DNA of 64,000 nt. Source: an uncultured Eubacteriales bacterium (lineage in GTDB: Bacteria; Bacillota; Clostridia; Christensenellales; Aristaeellaceae). Under the pieces are notes generated by a model. That model saw nothing but the letters and a program-made list of their open reading frames with translations, did no database searches and had not been told where the DNA came from. Positions 44,203-54,012 of this stretch are shown here, one piece after another. Position numbers and translations under genes: made by a program. The stretch covers positions 1 through 64,000 of the forward strand of contig CACWZP010000008.1 of assembly GCA_902765395.1 (NCBI GenBank), given 5' to 3'. How positions within the stretch are numbered: the stretch's first letter is position 1; every line of letters starts with the position of its first letter.

Positions 44203-45117
44203 ATGGACCAGTCTCTGCATGAGATCATCGCGGCCGCCGTGGCGGACGGCAGGCTCCCCGACGGCTTTTCCGTCCCGAAGCAGGACGCGGGGGAGACGGC
44301 AATGCGTTTTGTGGACGGCGGCATGGACGGCATACGCATCTACCACATGGCGCCGGGGGGCGGCCCCTCTGACGAGCAGCGGGCCCTGATCGCCGCGGCG
44401 ATGGAGCACGTCTCCGCGGGCCGGTTCAGCGAAGCCATCGCCGCCCTGGGTGATACGGGGCTGGAACCGCTGGAGATCTATGAGCCCCTCTACGAGTACC
44501 TGAATGATCACGCCATGGAAATGGACGGCGGGAACCTGTTCCGCTTCGCCTTCACGCTGGCCACCCGGGCGCCGGATTACCGGCTGGTGAAGATCGGGCT
44601 GGCGCTGATGGGCGGCTTTGATCCCGAGGAGCAGTTCAAGGCGCCGGTGCGCACGCTGGCGCTGAGCGACGAGCTCACCTACTTCGCCATGCTGGCGATG
44701 CGGCCCTGGGAGGACAGCAACGGCGAGATGTTCCGGTTGGCCCGGCATGTATTCGGCTGGGGCCGCGTCCACCTGGTGGAGGCGCTGGAGCCCGAGACGG
44801 AGGAGATTCGCCGCTGGCTGCTGCGCGAGGGCGTGCACAACGGCGTCATGCCCCAGTATTCCGCCTGGGCCTGCTGGGTCAAGGGCGACGCGCCCGCCGC
44901 GCTGAAGGGCCCGCTGACCCGGGAGGACTTCGCCGGCATCCGCGACATCGTCGACGCCCTGCTGAACGAGGGCCCCGTGGCGGGCATCTCCGCCGTGGAG
45001 GACGCCGCCGCCCACCTGCGCGCCTTCCTGGACAGGGCAGGGGAATTCGAGCCGGACGAGGACGACCAGCGGGTCGTCGAGGAAGTGAGGGCATACCTGG
45101 ATCAGGCGGGCCAATGA
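44203..45117 (+). CDS. Unrecognised soluble 304-residue protein
   Basis: Starts at 44203, 7 bases after GGAGG; the ATG at 44197 is too close to it. The protein is acidic, mostly helical and has no signal peptide or membrane helix. Repeated helix pairs with AMEHVSAGRFSEAIAALGDTG and EIYEPLYEYLNDHAMEMDGG recall TPR-like or HEAT-like solenoids, but no family is recognised. It has its own consensus promoter and a strong terminator, so it is a monocistronic gene just before the ribosomal operon. Confidence 0.6.
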   Translation: MDQSLHEIIAAAVADGRLPDGFSVPKQDAGETAMRFVDGGMDGIRIYHMAPGGGPSDEQRALIAAAMEHVSAGRFSEAIAALGDTGLEPLEIYEPLYEYLNDHAMEMDGGNLFRFAFTLATRAPDYRLVKIGLALMGGFDPEEQFKAPVRTLALSDELTYFAMLAMRPWEDSNGEMFRLARHVFGWGRVHLVEALEPETEEIRRWLLREGVHNGVMPQYSAWACWVKGDAPAALKGPLTREDFAGIRDIVDALLNEGPVAGISAVEDAAAHLRAFLDRAGEFEPDEDDQRVVEEVRAYLDQAGQ

Positions 45118-45145
45118 GCGAAGGAATACCTATTATATAAAGAAG

Positions 45146-45169
45146 CGTCGCCAACCGCGGCGCTTTTTA
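45146..45169 (+). terminator. Terminator of the unknown 304-residue protein gene
   Basis: GCGTCGC-CAACC-GCGGCGC (one G-T pair) followed by T5. Confidence 0.88.
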
Positions 45170-45269
45170 CATCGCAGGGATAATTCCGCCTGAGAGCATC
45201 CAACTGCGGCACAGGCGGGCCAATCTTGCTCATTTATCTAAAAAATAACATTGAAATCACAGAATTAAT

Positions 45270-45298
45270 TTGATTCTCCCCGGCACATAGGGTATAAT
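45270..45298 (+). promoter_or_regulatory. Promoter of the S10 ribosomal operon
   Basis: TTGATT (45270-45275), 17 bases, TATAAT (45293-45298), preceded by an AT-rich stretch that could be an UP element. The usual rpsL-rpsG-fusA-tuf block is not upstream, so this promoter starts the superoperon. Confidence 0.85.
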
Positions 45299-45582
45299 GA
45301 TAAAGCTGTGTGCCGGGGTACCCATGTGCAATTTTGCCGGAATTGCGGGGTACGGAGCCGGATACAGCGGGAGACAAATGGGATGAACCGGAAGGTTGCG
45401 GTATAAACGCGGCTTGCGTTTAACCCGGCGCAGGACGCGCAGCCGGTAATTTCCGGGGACTATGTCCGACAATCGGACGACGGAGCTCATGCCCGTCGTG
45501 AGGCGATCGAAGGCCGATCGCCGAGAAAAAACAATAGAACACGCCCGGCAGCGTGTGCATGAGTTCAACAGGAGGAAAGAAC
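45299..45582 (+). other. Long structured leader of the S10 operon
   Basis: About 275 untranslated bases with several hairpins, such as GTCCGA-CAA-TCGGAC (45464-45478) and GGCGATCG-AAGG-CGATCGCC (45502-45522). A leader of this size is likely to serve autogenous control by a ribosomal protein. No known leader motif was recognised. The earlier part, 45170-45269, shows no gene. Confidence 0.5.
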
Positions 45583-45891
45583 ATGGCAAACCAGAAGATC
45601 CGCATCAAGCTCAAGGCCTATGAGCATTCCATCATCGACCAGAGCGCAGCGCGCATCGTCGAGACGGCCAAGCGCACCGGTTCCCGCGTGTCGGGCCCGA
45701 TCCCGCTGCCCACCGAGAAGGAGATCGTCACGATCCTGCGTTCCCCCCACAAGCACAAGGATTCCCGCGAGCAGTTTGAGATGAGGACGCACAAGCGCCT
45801 GATCGACATCCTGCGGCCCACTCCCCAGACGGTGGACGCTCTGACCAAGCTGGATCTGCCGGCGGGCGTTGAAATCGAGATCAAGCTGTAA
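45583..45891 (+). CDS. rpsJ: 30S ribosomal protein S10
   Basis: 102 residues from the ATG at 45583 ([15 protein letters not shown]) with AGGAGG upstream. The conserved loop [21 protein letters not shown] is present. S10 also acts in NusB-dependent antitermination. First gene of the superoperon; 162 bases with a GGACG/CGTCC-closed hairpin separate it from rplC. Confidence 0.98.
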   Translation: MANQKIRIKLKAYEHSIIDQSAARIVETAKRTGSRVSGPIPLPTEKEIVTILRSPHKHKDSREQFEMRTHKRLIDILRPTPQTVDALTKLDLPAGVEIEIKL

Positions 45892-46053
45892 GGAACCAGG
45901 ACAGACGGACGCGCTCTTCCCCGGCATCCTGCGTAGCGGGGGAATGATCGTCCGGATGAAGTCTGAAGGCTTTGCGGCTTATCAATAGGGAGCCTGAGAA
46001 ACTCCCGAGCAAACTGTGAAACGGTTTGTACAACAATCAGAAGAGGTGTAACA

Positions 46054-46695
46054 ATGAAAAAGGCAATTCTCGGCAAGAAGATCGGCATGACCCAGATTTT
46101 CGTATCTGACGGTCGCCTGGTGCCGGTCACCGTCGTGGAAGCGGGCCCCTGCACTGTGACGCAGGTGAAGACCGCCCAGACCGACGGCTATGAGGCAGTA
46201 CAGGTCGGTTTCGACGAGCTCAGCGAACAGCGGGCCAAGAAACTGCTCAACAAGCCCGAGCAAGGTCACTTCGCCAAGGCTGGCGTGAAGCCCGCCCGGC
46301 ACCTGCGCGAGTTCCGCTTTGAGGACATCAGCGGCTACAGCGTGGGCGATACCATCAAGTGCGACGTCTTCGCCGAAGGCGACAAGATCGACGTCGTCGG
46401 CACCAGCAAGGGCCACGGCTACACCGGCGCCATCCAGCGCTGGAACCAGCACACCGGCCCCATGGGCCACGGCTCCAAGTACCACCGCGGCGTGGGCTCC
46501 CTGAGCGCCAACTCTGATCCGTCCCGCGTGTTCAAGAACAAGCACATGGCCGGTCAGTACGGCGGCGAGCGCGTCACCGTGCAGAACCTCGAGGTCGTCA
46601 AGGTGGACGCCGAGCGCAACCTGCTCATGATCAAGGGCGCGATCCCCGGTGCCAACGGCAGCCTGGTGATTGTGCGCGACGCGGTCAAGGGTTAA
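46054..46695 (+). CDS. rplC: 50S ribosomal protein L3
   Basis: 213 residues, start [16 protein letters not shown]; the conserved [11 protein letters not shown] and [14 protein letters not shown] loop near the peptidyl transferase centre is intact. Assembly-initiating protein of the 50S subunit. Confidence 0.98.
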   Translation: MKKAILGKKIGMTQIFVSDGRLVPVTVVEAGPCTVTQVKTAQTDGYEAVQVGFDELSEQRAKKLLNKPEQGHFAKAGVKPARHLREFRFEDISGYSVGDTIKCDVFAEGDKIDVVGTSKGHGYTGAIQRWNQHTGPMGHGSKYHRGVGSLSANSDPSRVFKNKHMAGQYGGERVTVQNLEVVKVDAERNLLMIKGAIPGANGSLVIVRDAVKG

Positions 46696-46710
46696 TAGGA
46701 GGACGCAAAC

Positions 46711-47343
46711 ATGGCAAACGTGAAAGTATTCAACATGCAGGGCGCCGCAGTCGGTGAGATCGCTCTCAACGACGAGGTTTTCGGCGTCGAGCCCCATATC
46801 AGCGCCATGCACGCTGTGGTGCGCGCCTACATGAACGCGCAGCGCCAGGGCACCCAGTCCGCCCTCACCCGCACCGAGGTGCGCGGCGGCGGTCGTAAGA
46901 TCTATCGCCAGAAGGGCACCGGCAACGCGCGCCATCACGGCCGCAGGGCGCCCCAGTTCACCCACGGCGGCGTCGTGTTCGCCCCCAAGCCCCGCGACTA
47001 TCGCATCAGCGTGCCCCGCAAGGTTCGCCGGCTCGCGATGAAGAGCGCGCTGAGCAGCAAGGTGGCCGAACAGGAGATCGTGGTGGTGGACAACATCACC
47101 CTGACCGAGGCCGAGGCCAAGACCAAGAACGTCGTCAAGATGCTCAAGGCCCTGGGCGCGGACAAGAAGGCCCTGATCGTGACCAAGGACGTGGAGCCCA
47201 TGGTGGTTCGCGCCGCGAACAACATCCAGGGCGTCAAGACCACCTTCGTGGGCAGCCTGAACGTGGTCGACATCCTGAACTGCGACAAGTTCATCATTTC
47301 CCAGGACGCTGTGAAGCTGGTTGAGGAGGTGTACGCCGAATGA
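46711..47343 (+). CDS. rplD: 50S ribosomal protein L4
   Basis: 210 residues with the extended loop RTEVRGGGRKIYRQKGTGNAR that lines the exit tunnel. L4 is the autogenous repressor of the S10 operon in some bacteria. Its stop overlaps the rplW start by 4 bases. Confidence 0.98.
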   Translation: MANVKVFNMQGAAVGEIALNDEVFGVEPHISAMHAVVRAYMNAQRQGTQSALTRTEVRGGGRKIYRQKGTGNARHHGRRAPQFTHGGVVFAPKPRDYRISVPRKVRRLAMKSALSSKVAEQEIVVVDNITLTEAEAKTKNVVKMLKALGADKKALIVTKDVEPMVVRAANNIQGVKTTFVGSLNVVDILNCDKFIISQDAVKLVEEVYAE

Positions 47344-47645
47344 AGACCCCCTATGATATCATCATCAAGCCGGTCCTGACCGAGAAGTCCTACGCGGACA
47401 TGGCCGACAAGAAGTTCACCTTCCAGGTGGCCGTCGGCGCCAACAAGACGGAGATCAAGCAGGCTCTGGAGAGCATCTTCGAGGGCGTGAAGGTCGAATC
47501 CGTCAACACCATGCGCACGATCGGCAAGATCAAGCGCCAGGGCCGCTATCAGGGCCGCACCCCTGAGATCAAGAAGGCCATCGTCACCCTGAAGAAGGAT
47601 TCCAAGCCGATTCCGTTCTTCGAGGGCATGGCTGAAGAGGAATAA
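47340..47645 (+). CDS. rplW: 50S ribosomal protein L23
   Basis: 101 residues, PYDIIIKPVLTEKSYADM at the N-terminus. L23 sits at the tunnel exit and docks trigger factor and SRP. Coupled to rplD. Confidence 0.98.
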   Translation: MKTPYDIIIKPVLTEKSYADMADKKFTFQVAVGANKTEIKQALESIFEGVKVESVNTMRTIGKIKRQGRYQGRTPEIKKAIVTLKKDSKPIPFFEGMAEEE

Positions 47646-47803
47646 GGGGTAAGACGACCTCTTCCGTCAGCCGCTTCGCGGCTGCCACCTTCCTCTGAAG
47701 GGGAAGGCATTGGAGGAAGAAAACCCTTTGAAGCCTGAAAGGGCTTCCACAATGGTAAGGCCCGCCGAAAAAGGGTCAAAGAAAGAAAGGGAGAAATAAG
47801 ACA
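47646..47803. repeat. Repeat-like hairpins in the rplW-rplB spacer (F2)
   Basis: 158 bases in a place that normally has 10-30. It carries CAGCCGC-TTC-GCGGCTG, CCTTCCTCTGAAGGGGAAGG and GAAGCC-TGAAA-GGGCTTC. The first resembles the GTCAGCC-GAA-GGCTGAC part of the F1 element at 21090. No terminator T-run, so transcription can pass. Confidence 0.6.
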
Positions 47804-48640
47804 ATGGCAATTCGAGTGTACAAGCCGACTTCGCCCGCGCGGCGCTTCATGTCGGTTCTGACCTTTGAAGAGGTCACCAAGAAGACGCCCGAGCGCTCTC
47901 TGGTCACCGACCTGCGCCATCGCGCCGGCCGCAACAACCAGGGCAAGATCACCGTTCGCCACCAGGGCGGCGGCGCTCGTCGCAAGTACCGCATCATCGA
48001 CTTCAAGCGCCAGAAGGACGGCATCCCCGCCACCGTGAAGGCGATTGAGTACGATCCCAACCGCACCTGCTTCATCGCCCTGCTGGTCTACGCCGACGGC
48101 GAGAAGCGCTACATCCTGGCGCCCCTGGGCCTGAAGGTGGGCGACACCGTGATGAGCGGCCCCACTGCCGACATCAAGCCCGGCAACAGCCTGCCGATCG
48201 CCAACATCCCGCTGGGCACCCTGGTGCACAACATCGAGATCAAGGTCGGCCGCGGCGGCCAGATGGTCCGCTCCGCCGGCACCGCCGCCCAGGTCATGGC
48301 GAAGGAGGGCGATTTCGCCCAGATCCGCCTGCCCTCCGGCGAGGTTCGTAAGGTGAGCATGAACGCCCGCGCGACCGTTGGCCAGGTTGGCAACACCGAC
48401 CACTCCAACGTCCGCATCGGCAAGGCCGGCCGCAAGCGCCACATGGGCGTCCGTCCCACCGTCCGCGGCGTGGTCATGAACCCGGTGGACCATCCCCACG
48501 GCGGCGGCGAAGGCCGTTCTCCGGTGGGCATGCCCGCCCCGATGTCTCCGTGGGGCAAGAAGACGCAGGGCGTCAAGACCCGCAAGCATCGCAAGTATTC
48601 GGACAAGCTGATCATCAGCCGTCCCAAGAAGAACAAGTAA
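47804..48640 (+). CDS. rplB: 50S ribosomal protein L2
   Basis: 278 residues. The catalytic-centre loop [21 protein letters not shown] with the essential His is intact. GGGAG lies 9 bases before the ATG. Confidence 0.98.
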   Translation: MAIRVYKPTSPARRFMSVLTFEEVTKKTPERSLVTDLRHRAGRNNQGKITVRHQGGGARRKYRIIDFKRQKDGIPATVKAIEYDPNRTCFIALLVYADGEKRYILAPLGLKVGDTVMSGPTADIKPGNSLPIANIPLGTLVHNIEIKVGRGGQMVRSAGTAAQVMAKEGDFAQIRLPSGEVRKVSMNARATVGQVGNTDHSNVRIGKAGRKRHMGVRPTVRGVVMNPVDHPHGGGEGRSPVGMPAPMSPWGKKTQGVKTRKHRKYSDKLIISRPKKNK

Positions 48641-48662
48641 GGCCTGAAAGGAGGCAAACCAA

Positions 48663-48941
48663 ATGAGCAGATCTGTTAAAAAGGGTCCTTTCATTCAGTC
48701 CGCGCTGCTCAAGCGCGTGCAGGAAATGAACGCCAGCGGCGACAAGAAGGTTCTGAAGACCTGGTCCCGCTCCTCCACGATCTTCCCGGATTTCATCGGG
48801 CACACGGTTGCCGTCCATGACGGCCGCAAGCATGTTCCGGTATATGTCACCGAGGATATGGTCGGACACAAGTTCGGCGAGTTCGCCCCCACCCGTACCT
48901 TCAGGGGCCACGCCGGTGAAAAAGCGTCGTCTCGCAAGTAA
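48663..48941 (+). CDS. rpsS: 30S ribosomal protein S19
   Basis: 92 residues, start [16 protein letters not shown], with [17 protein letters not shown] and [10 protein letters not shown]. Works with S13 at the head of the 30S subunit. Confidence 0.98.
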   Translation: MSRSVKKGPFIQSALLKRVQEMNASGDKKVLKTWSRSSTIFPDFIGHTVAVHDGRKHVPVYVTEDMVGHKFGEFAPTRTFRGHAGEKASSRK

Positions 48942-48959
48942 CGGAAGGAGATAAAAGTT

Positions 48960-49340
48960 ATGGCAACTCGTGTTAAAGAGAAGGCCGCGGCGCGTCAGGC
49001 CAATGCCGACAAGCGCCCGCGCGCGACTGCCAAGTACGTCCGCGTTGCTCCCCGCAAGGTGAAGATCGTTGTGGATCTGATCCGCGGCAAGCAGGTTGAC
49101 GACGCTCTGGCAATCCTCATGTATACGCCCAAGAGCGCTTCCCCGGTGGTTGAAAAGCTGCTGAACAGCGCCATCGCCAACGCCGAGTACAAGGAGCTGG
49201 ATCGCTCCAGCCTGTATGTGGCGGAAGCCTACGCCAACCAGGGCCCGACCCTGAAGCGTTACTGGGCGCGTTCCCACGGTCGTGCCGATATGATCAAGAA
49301 GCACACCAGCCACATTACGATCGTGCTCGACCAGAAGTGA
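48960..49340 (+). CDS. rplV: 50S ribosomal protein L22
   Basis: 126 residues. Core [21 protein letters not shown] and the tunnel hairpin [20 protein letters not shown]. The N-terminal 20 residues are a lysine/arginine-rich extension. Confidence 0.98.
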   Translation: MATRVKEKAAARQANADKRPRATAKYVRVAPRKVKIVVDLIRGKQVDDALAILMYTPKSASPVVEKLLNSAIANAEYKELDRSSLYVAEAYANQGPTLKRYWARSHGRADMIKKHTSHITIVLDQK

Positions 49341-49353
49341 GGGAGGATATAAA

Positions 49354-50136
49354 ATGGGACAGAAAGTTAATCCCCACGGCGCCCGCGTTGGTGTCATCCT
49401 GGACTGGAGCACCAAATGGTACGCTGGGAAGAAAGATTTTTCCAACAACCTGATCGAAGACTACAACCTTCGCAAGCTGTTGAAGGACAAGCTGAACACC
49501 GCCGGCATTTCCCGTATTGACATCCAGCGCGCCGGCACCAAGCTGCATGTGTCCGTGTACACCGCCAAGCCCGGCATCGTGATCGGCAAGGGCGGCGCCG
49601 GTGTCGAGGCTCTGAAGAAGGAGCTGGAGGACTACACCGGCCGCCAGGTGGCCCTGGACATCATGGAGATCAAGAACCCCGACTGCGACGCTCAGCTCGT
49701 GGCCGAGAACATCGCCCAGCAGCTGGAGAAGCGCATCTCCTTCCGCCGCGCGATGAAGCAGTCCATCGCCCGTTCCATGAAGGCCGGCGCGAAGGGCATC
49801 AAGACCACCGTTTCCGGCCGTCTGGGCGGCGCCGATATCGCCCGCTCCGAAGGCTATCACGAGGGCTCCATCCCGCTGCAGACCCTGCGCGCCAACATCG
49901 ACTATGGCTTCTGCGAGGCCAGGACGACCTACGGCCGCATCGGCGTCAAGGTGTGGATCTACAAGGGCCAGGTCCTGCCGCAGAATGGCAAGAAGGTTCT
50001 CGCCGGTTATACCGACATCAAGAGCCCCTTCGCCGGCCGCGGTGACCGCAGAAGGAACGACAGGAACGATCGCGGCCCGCGCGGTGAGCGCCGGGAGCGC
50101 GGCGAGCGCACTGAGCGTAAGGAAGGAGGCAATTAA
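49354..50136 (+). CDS. rpsC: 30S ribosomal protein S3 with a basic-acidic C-terminal tail
   Basis: 260 residues against about 215-230 in most Firmicutes. The KH domain ([18 protein letters not shown]) and the C-terminal domain ([15 protein letters not shown]) are intact. The last 40 or so residues are extra and rich in Arg, Gly, Glu and Asp ([19 protein letters not shown]), like an RGG tail. S3 lies at the mRNA entry tunnel and has helicase activity there. Confidence 0.97.
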   Translation: MGQKVNPHGARVGVILDWSTKWYAGKKDFSNNLIEDYNLRKLLKDKLNTAGISRIDIQRAGTKLHVSVYTAKPGIVIGKGGAGVEALKKELEDYTGRQVALDIMEIKNPDCDAQLVAENIAQQLEKRISFRRAMKQSIARSMKAGAKGIKTTVSGRLGGADIARSEGYHEGSIPLQTLRANIDYGFCEARTTYGRIGVKVWIYKGQVLPQNGKKVLAGYTDIKSPFAGRGDRRRNDRNDRGPRGERRERGERTERKEGGN

Positions 50137-50139
50137 GCT

Positions 50140-50592
50140 ATGCTGATGCCGAAGAGAGTCAAGCACCGCAAGCAGCAGCGCGGTCGCATGAAGGGCAAGG
50201 CCCAGCGCGGCAATTTCCTCGCCTACGGCGACTACGGTCTCGTGGCGACCCAGCCCGGCTGGGTGACCTCCAACCAGATTGAGGCTGCCCGTCAGGCCAT
50301 GACCCGTCGCACCAAGCGCGGCGGCCAGGTCTGGATCAAGATTTTCCCCGACAAGCCCATTACTGCCAAGCCGGCCGAGACCCGAATGGGTTCCGGTAAG
50401 GGCGCTCCGGAGTACTGGGTGAGCGTCATCAAGCCCGGCCGCGTGCTGTTCGAGATGGGCGGCATCCCCGAGGAGCTGGCTCGCGAGGCCCTGCGCCTGG
50501 CGGCCCACAAGCTTCCGATCACCACCAAGTTCATCAAGCGCGAGGCGGTTAAGGAAGAGGCCAATACTGAGATGGGTGGTGAAGAGCAGTGA
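50140..50592 (+). CDS. rplP: 50S ribosomal protein L16
   Basis: 150 residues, start [15 protein letters not shown], with [24 protein letters not shown]. Overlaps rpmC by 4 bases. GGAGG lies 10 bases before the ATG. Confidence 0.98.
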   Translation: MLMPKRVKHRKQQRGRMKGKAQRGNFLAYGDYGLVATQPGWVTSNQIEAARQAMTRRTKRGGQVWIKIFPDKPITAKPAETRMGSGKGAPEYWVSVIKPGRVLFEMGGIPEELAREALRLAAHKLPITTKFIKREAVKEEANTEMGGEEQ

Positions 50593-50801
50593 AGACCAAG
50601 GACGAACTGAAGGCCCTGCAGGCCAAGACCATGGCCGAGCTCGACATCGATCTGAAGGACAAGAAGAGCGAGCTGTTCAACCTGCGCTTCCAGCTGGCGA
50701 CCGGCCAGCTGCAGAACACCGCGGCCATCCGCGACTGCAAGAAGAGCATCGCGCGGGTCAAGACCGTCATCCGTCAGCGTCAGCTGGCAGAGAAGGCGTA
50801 A
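50589..50801 (+). CDS. rpmC: 50S ribosomal protein L29
   Basis: 70 residues, GTG start at 50589 overlapping the rplP stop. Two-helix protein with [20 protein letters not shown]. Sits at the tunnel exit beside L23. Confidence 0.97.
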   Translation: MKTKDELKALQAKTMAELDIDLKDKKSELFNLRFQLATGQLQNTAAIRDCKKSIARVKTVIRQRQLAEKA

Positions 50802-50822
50802 CGCGAAAGGAGGCAACTGAAA

Positions 50823-51083
50823 ATGGCTGAAGTAAGAGGCATGCGCAAGACTCGTATCGGCGTGGTTGTTTCCGACAAGATGGATAAGACCATCGTCGTC
50901 GCGATTCGCACCCGCGTCAAGCATCCGCTGTACGGCAAGATCATGAACCGTACCAGCAAGATCAAGGCCCACGACGAAGAGAACCAGTGCGGCATCGGCG
51001 ACACCGTGAAGATCATGGAGACCCGCCCGCTGTCCAAGGAGAAGCACTGGCGTCTGGTCGAGATCATCGAAAAGGCGAAGTAA
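50823..51083 (+). CDS. rpsQ: 30S ribosomal protein S17
   Basis: 86 residues; [26 protein letters not shown] and [17 protein letters not shown] are family signatures. Primary 16S rRNA binder. Confidence 0.98.
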   Translation: MAEVRGMRKTRIGVVVSDKMDKTIVVAIRTRVKHPLYGKIMNRTSKIKAHDEENQCGIGDTVKIMETRPLSKEKHWRLVEIIEKAK

Positions 51084-51116
51084 GCCGCTTGAAAGTAAGC
51101 AAGGAGGAAGAAAAAT

Positions 51117-51485
51117 ATGATTCAGCCTCAAACTCGTTTGAAGGTAGCCGATAACAGCGGCGCTAAGGAAATCATGTGCTTCCGCGTGCTGGGCGGCTCT
51201 TTCCGCCGCACCGGCAGCGTGGGCGACGTGATCGTCGCTTCCGTGAAGTCCGCCACTCCCGGCGGCACCGTGAAGAAGGGCGAGGTCGTGAAGGCCGTTA
51301 TCGTCCGCACCCGCAAGCAGTATCGTCGTCCGGACGGCACCTACATCCGCTTCGACGACAATGCCGCCGTCATCATCAACGAACAGAAGCAGCCCAGGGG
51401 CACCCGCATCTTTGGGCCCGTGGCTCGCGAGCTCCGCGAAAAGGATTATATGAAGATCGTTTCGCTGGCGCCCGAAGTGCTTTAA
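51117..51485 (+). CDS. rplN: 50S ribosomal protein L14
   Basis: 122 residues, [20 protein letters not shown], ending with [20 protein letters not shown]. Conserved bridge protein to the 30S subunit. Confidence 0.98.
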   Translation: MIQPQTRLKVADNSGAKEIMCFRVLGGSFRRTGSVGDVIVASVKSATPGGTVKKGEVVKAVIVRTRKQYRRPDGTYIRFDDNAAVIINEQKQPRGTRIFGPVARELREKDYMKIVSLAPEVL

Positions 51486-51498
51486 TGGAGGTGCAACC

Positions 51499-51849
51499 AT
51501 GGCAGTTAAGCTCAAGGTAAAGGTCGGCGATACCGTCAAGGTTATCGCGGGCACCGACAAGAACAAGAAGGACAACACTGGCAAGGTTCAGAAGGTCTTT
51601 CCGGAGACGGGCCGCATCATCGTCGAAGGCATGAACATGGTGAAGAAGCACCAGAAGCCCCGTGGACAGGGCATGCCCGGCGGCATTATCGAGAAGGAAG
51701 CGCCCATCAGCGCCTCCAACGTGATGGTGATTTGCCCCAAGTGCGGCAAGCCCACCCGCATCGGCCATGTGTTTATCGAAGGCGAGGGCAAGCAGTCCCG
51801 CCGCAAGCGCCGCGTGTGCAAGCAGTGCAAAGCGGTGTTTGACAACTGA
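51499..51849 (+). CDS. rplX: 50S ribosomal protein L24
   Basis: 116 residues. KOW domain [23 protein letters not shown], then NMVKKHQKP and four Cys ([11 protein letters not shown]..., CKQCKAVF) that could bind zinc. Confidence 0.98.
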   Translation: MAVKLKVKVGDTVKVIAGTDKNKKDNTGKVQKVFPETGRIIVEGMNMVKKHQKPRGQGMPGGIIEKEAPISASNVMVICPKCGKPTRIGHVFIEGEGKQSRRKRRVCKQCKAVFDN

Positions 51850-51866
51850 TAAGGAGGATTGGCACA

Positions 51867-52406
51867 ATGGCCAGATTAAAGGATAAGTACCGCGCGGAAG
51901 TGGCTCCGGCGCTGCAGCAGCGCTTCGAGTACAAGAACGTGATGGAAATTCCGCGCCTGGAGAAGATCGTTATCAACATGGGCCTGGGCGACTGCAAGGA
52001 CAACGCGAAGGCGCTGGACCTGGCTGTCGAGGAGCTGACGACCATCGCCGGCCAGAAGCCCCTGGTGACCAAGGCCAAGAAGTCCATCGCGAACTTCAAG
52101 CTGCGTGCCGGCATGAACGTTGGCGCCAAGGTTACCCTGCGCGGCGACCGCATGTATGAGTTTGCCGACAAGCTGGTCAGCATCGTGCTGCCCCGCGTGC
52201 GCGACTTCCGCGGCGTTTCCGCCAAGGCCTTCGACGGCCGCGGCAACTACAGCCTGGGCGTGCGTGAACAGCTGATTTTCCCCGAGATCGAGTACGACAA
52301 GGTCGAAAAGATCCGCGGCATGGAGATGATCTTCGTCACCACCGCCAAGACCGACGAGGAAGCCAAGGAACTGCTCCGCCTTCTGGGCATGCCGTTCCAG
52401 GCCTGA
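51867..52406 (+). CDS. rplE: 50S ribosomal protein L5
   Basis: 179 residues with [16 protein letters not shown] and the P-site loop [20 protein letters not shown]. Binds 5S rRNA with L18. Confidence 0.98.
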   Translation: MARLKDKYRAEVAPALQQRFEYKNVMEIPRLEKIVINMGLGDCKDNAKALDLAVEELTTIAGQKPLVTKAKKSIANFKLRAGMNVGAKVTLRGDRMYEFADKLVSIVLPRVRDFRGVSAKAFDGRGNYSLGVREQLIFPEIEYDKVEKIRGMEMIFVTTAKTDEEAKELLRLLGMPFQA

Positions 52407-52425
52407 TTGAAGGAGGAAATTCAAC

Positions 52426-52611
52426 GTGGCTAAGACAAGCATGAAGGTCAAGCAGGCGCGGCCCGCGAAGTTCTCGACCCGCGCTTATACCCGCTGCCGC
52501 ATCTGCGGCCGTCCCCATTCCGTGCTTCGCAAGTACGGTGTGTGCCGCATCTGCTTCCGTGAACTGGCCTACGCGGGCCAGATCCCGGGCGTTCGCAAGG
52601 CCAGCTGGTAA
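52426..52611 (+). CDS. rpsN: 30S ribosomal protein S14, zinc-binding type
   Basis: 61 residues with CRICGRPH and CRICFREL, the four zinc-ligating Cys of the short type Z S14. The start codon is GTG at 52426 after GGAGG. This form is typical of Firmicutes and of zinc-replete growth. Confidence 0.97.
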   Translation: MAKTSMKVKQARPAKFSTRAYTRCRICGRPHSVLRKYGVCRICFRELAYAGQIPGVRKASW

Positions 52612-52637
52612 TCCGGCAGTAATTAGGAGGTAACAAA

Positions 52638-53039
52638 ATGGCTGTTATTAATGATCCCATCGCGGATATGCTCACCAGAATCCGCAATGGCCTGATTGCC
52701 AGACACGACAGCGTGACGATGCCCGCTTCCAACATGAAGAAGGCGATCGCGAAGATCCTGCTGGACGAAGGCTACATCAAGTCTGTTGACTATATCGACG
52801 ACGGCGTCCAGGGCCAGATCAAGGTCACCCTGAAGTATGTTCAGGGCAAGGAGTCCGTCATCAAGGGTCTGAAGCGCATTTCCAAGCCTGGACTGCGCGT
52901 CTACGCCAGGAACGACGAGATCCCGAAGGTCCTGGGCGGCCTGGGTATCGCCATCGTTTCCACGTCCAAGGGCGTGATGACCGACAAGGAAGCCCGCAAC
53001 GCGGGTGTCGGCGGCGAAGTTCTGGCCTATATCTGGTAA
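52638..53039 (+). CDS. rpsH: 30S ribosomal protein S8
   Basis: 133 residues, start [17 protein letters not shown], and [26 protein letters not shown] at the end. Often the autogenous regulator of the spc operon. Confidence 0.98.
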   Translation: MAVINDPIADMLTRIRNGLIARHDSVTMPASNMKKAIAKILLDEGYIKSVDYIDDGVQGQIKVTLKYVQGKESVIKGLKRISKPGLRVYARNDEIPKVLGGLGIAIVSTSKGVMTDKEARNAGVGGEVLAYIW

Positions 53040-53060
53040 GTAAAGTGGAGGTGCACTAGA

Positions 53061-53609
53061 ATGAGTCGAATCGGTAGACTTCCGATTCAGGTTCCCGCCG
53101 GCGTGACCGTGACCATCGCGGACGACAACACCGTGACCGTCAAGGGCCCCAAGGGTGAACTGAGTCAGAAGGTAAACAAGGATATCAAGGTCGAACAGGT
53201 CGGCGCCGAAGTGCTCGTGTCCCGTCCGTCCGACAGCAAGCCCCACCGCTCGATGCATGGTTTGTACCGGTCCCTGATCAACAACATGGTCGTTGGCGTC
53301 ACCCAGGGATTCGAGAAGAAGCTGCACATCGAAGGCGTCGGCTGGAGGATCGCTGAGTGGAACAAGAACCAGCTGACCATTTCCGTTGGCTATTCTCATC
53401 CCGTGATCGTTGACGCTCCCGCGGGCATCGAGTTCGACGTTGACAAGAGCAACGTGAACTTCTCCGTGAAGGGCATCGACAAGCAGCAGGTCGGCGCTAT
53501 CGCCGCTGACATCCGCGCCATCCGCAAGCCGGAGCCGTATCACGGCAAGGGCATCCGCTATGAGGGCGAGTATGTCCGCCACAAGGAAGGCAAAGCCGGT
53601 AAGAAGTAA
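53061..53609 (+). CDS. rplF: 50S ribosomal protein L6
   Basis: 182 residues, SRIGRLPIQVPAGVTVTI, and a C-terminal RKPEPYHGKGIRYEGEYV. Two similar domains near the sarcin-ricin loop. Confidence 0.98.
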   Translation: MSRIGRLPIQVPAGVTVTIADDNTVTVKGPKGELSQKVNKDIKVEQVGAEVLVSRPSDSKPHRSMHGLYRSLINNMVVGVTQGFEKKLHIEGVGWRIAEWNKNQLTISVGYSHPVIVDAPAGIEFDVDKSNVNFSVKGIDKQQVGAIAADIRAIRKPEPYHGKGIRYEGEYVRHKEGKAGKK

Positions 53610-53627
53610 TGAGGGAGGGTACCGCAA

Positions 53628-53996
53628 ATGTTTAATAAGCGTGATCGCAACGAGGTTCGCAAGATCCGTCATGAGCGCGTACGCAAAAAGATCAGCGGGA
53701 CGCCCGAACGTCCGCGGCTTTGCGTATTCCGCAGCAACAAGCACATCTACGCTCAGGTCATTGACGACGTAGCCGGCAACACGCTGGCCGCCGCCAGCAC
53801 CGTGGAGAAGGAAATCGCCGCGCAGCTGGCTGAGTGCGACAAGAAGGGCGAAGCCAAGATCGTCGGCAAGATCGTGGCCGAGCGCGCCATCAAGGCCGGC
53901 ATCAAGGAAGTCGTCTTTGATCGCGGTGGCTACATCTACACCGGCCGCGTGGCCGAGCTCGCAGCCGGCGCCCGCGAGGGCGGCCTGGACTTCTAA
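53628..53996 (+). CDS. rplR: 50S ribosomal protein L18
   Basis: 122 residues with a basic N-terminus ([19 protein letters not shown]), [19 protein letters not shown] and [16 protein letters not shown]. Binds 5S rRNA. Confidence 0.98.
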   Translation: MFNKRDRNEVRKIRHERVRKKISGTPERPRLCVFRSNKHIYAQVIDDVAGNTLAAASTVEKEIAAQLAECDKKGEAKIVGKIVAERAIKAGIKEVVFDRGGYIYTGRVAELAAGAREGGLDF

Positions 53997-54012
53997 TAGG
54001 AGGGTGTAAGCA

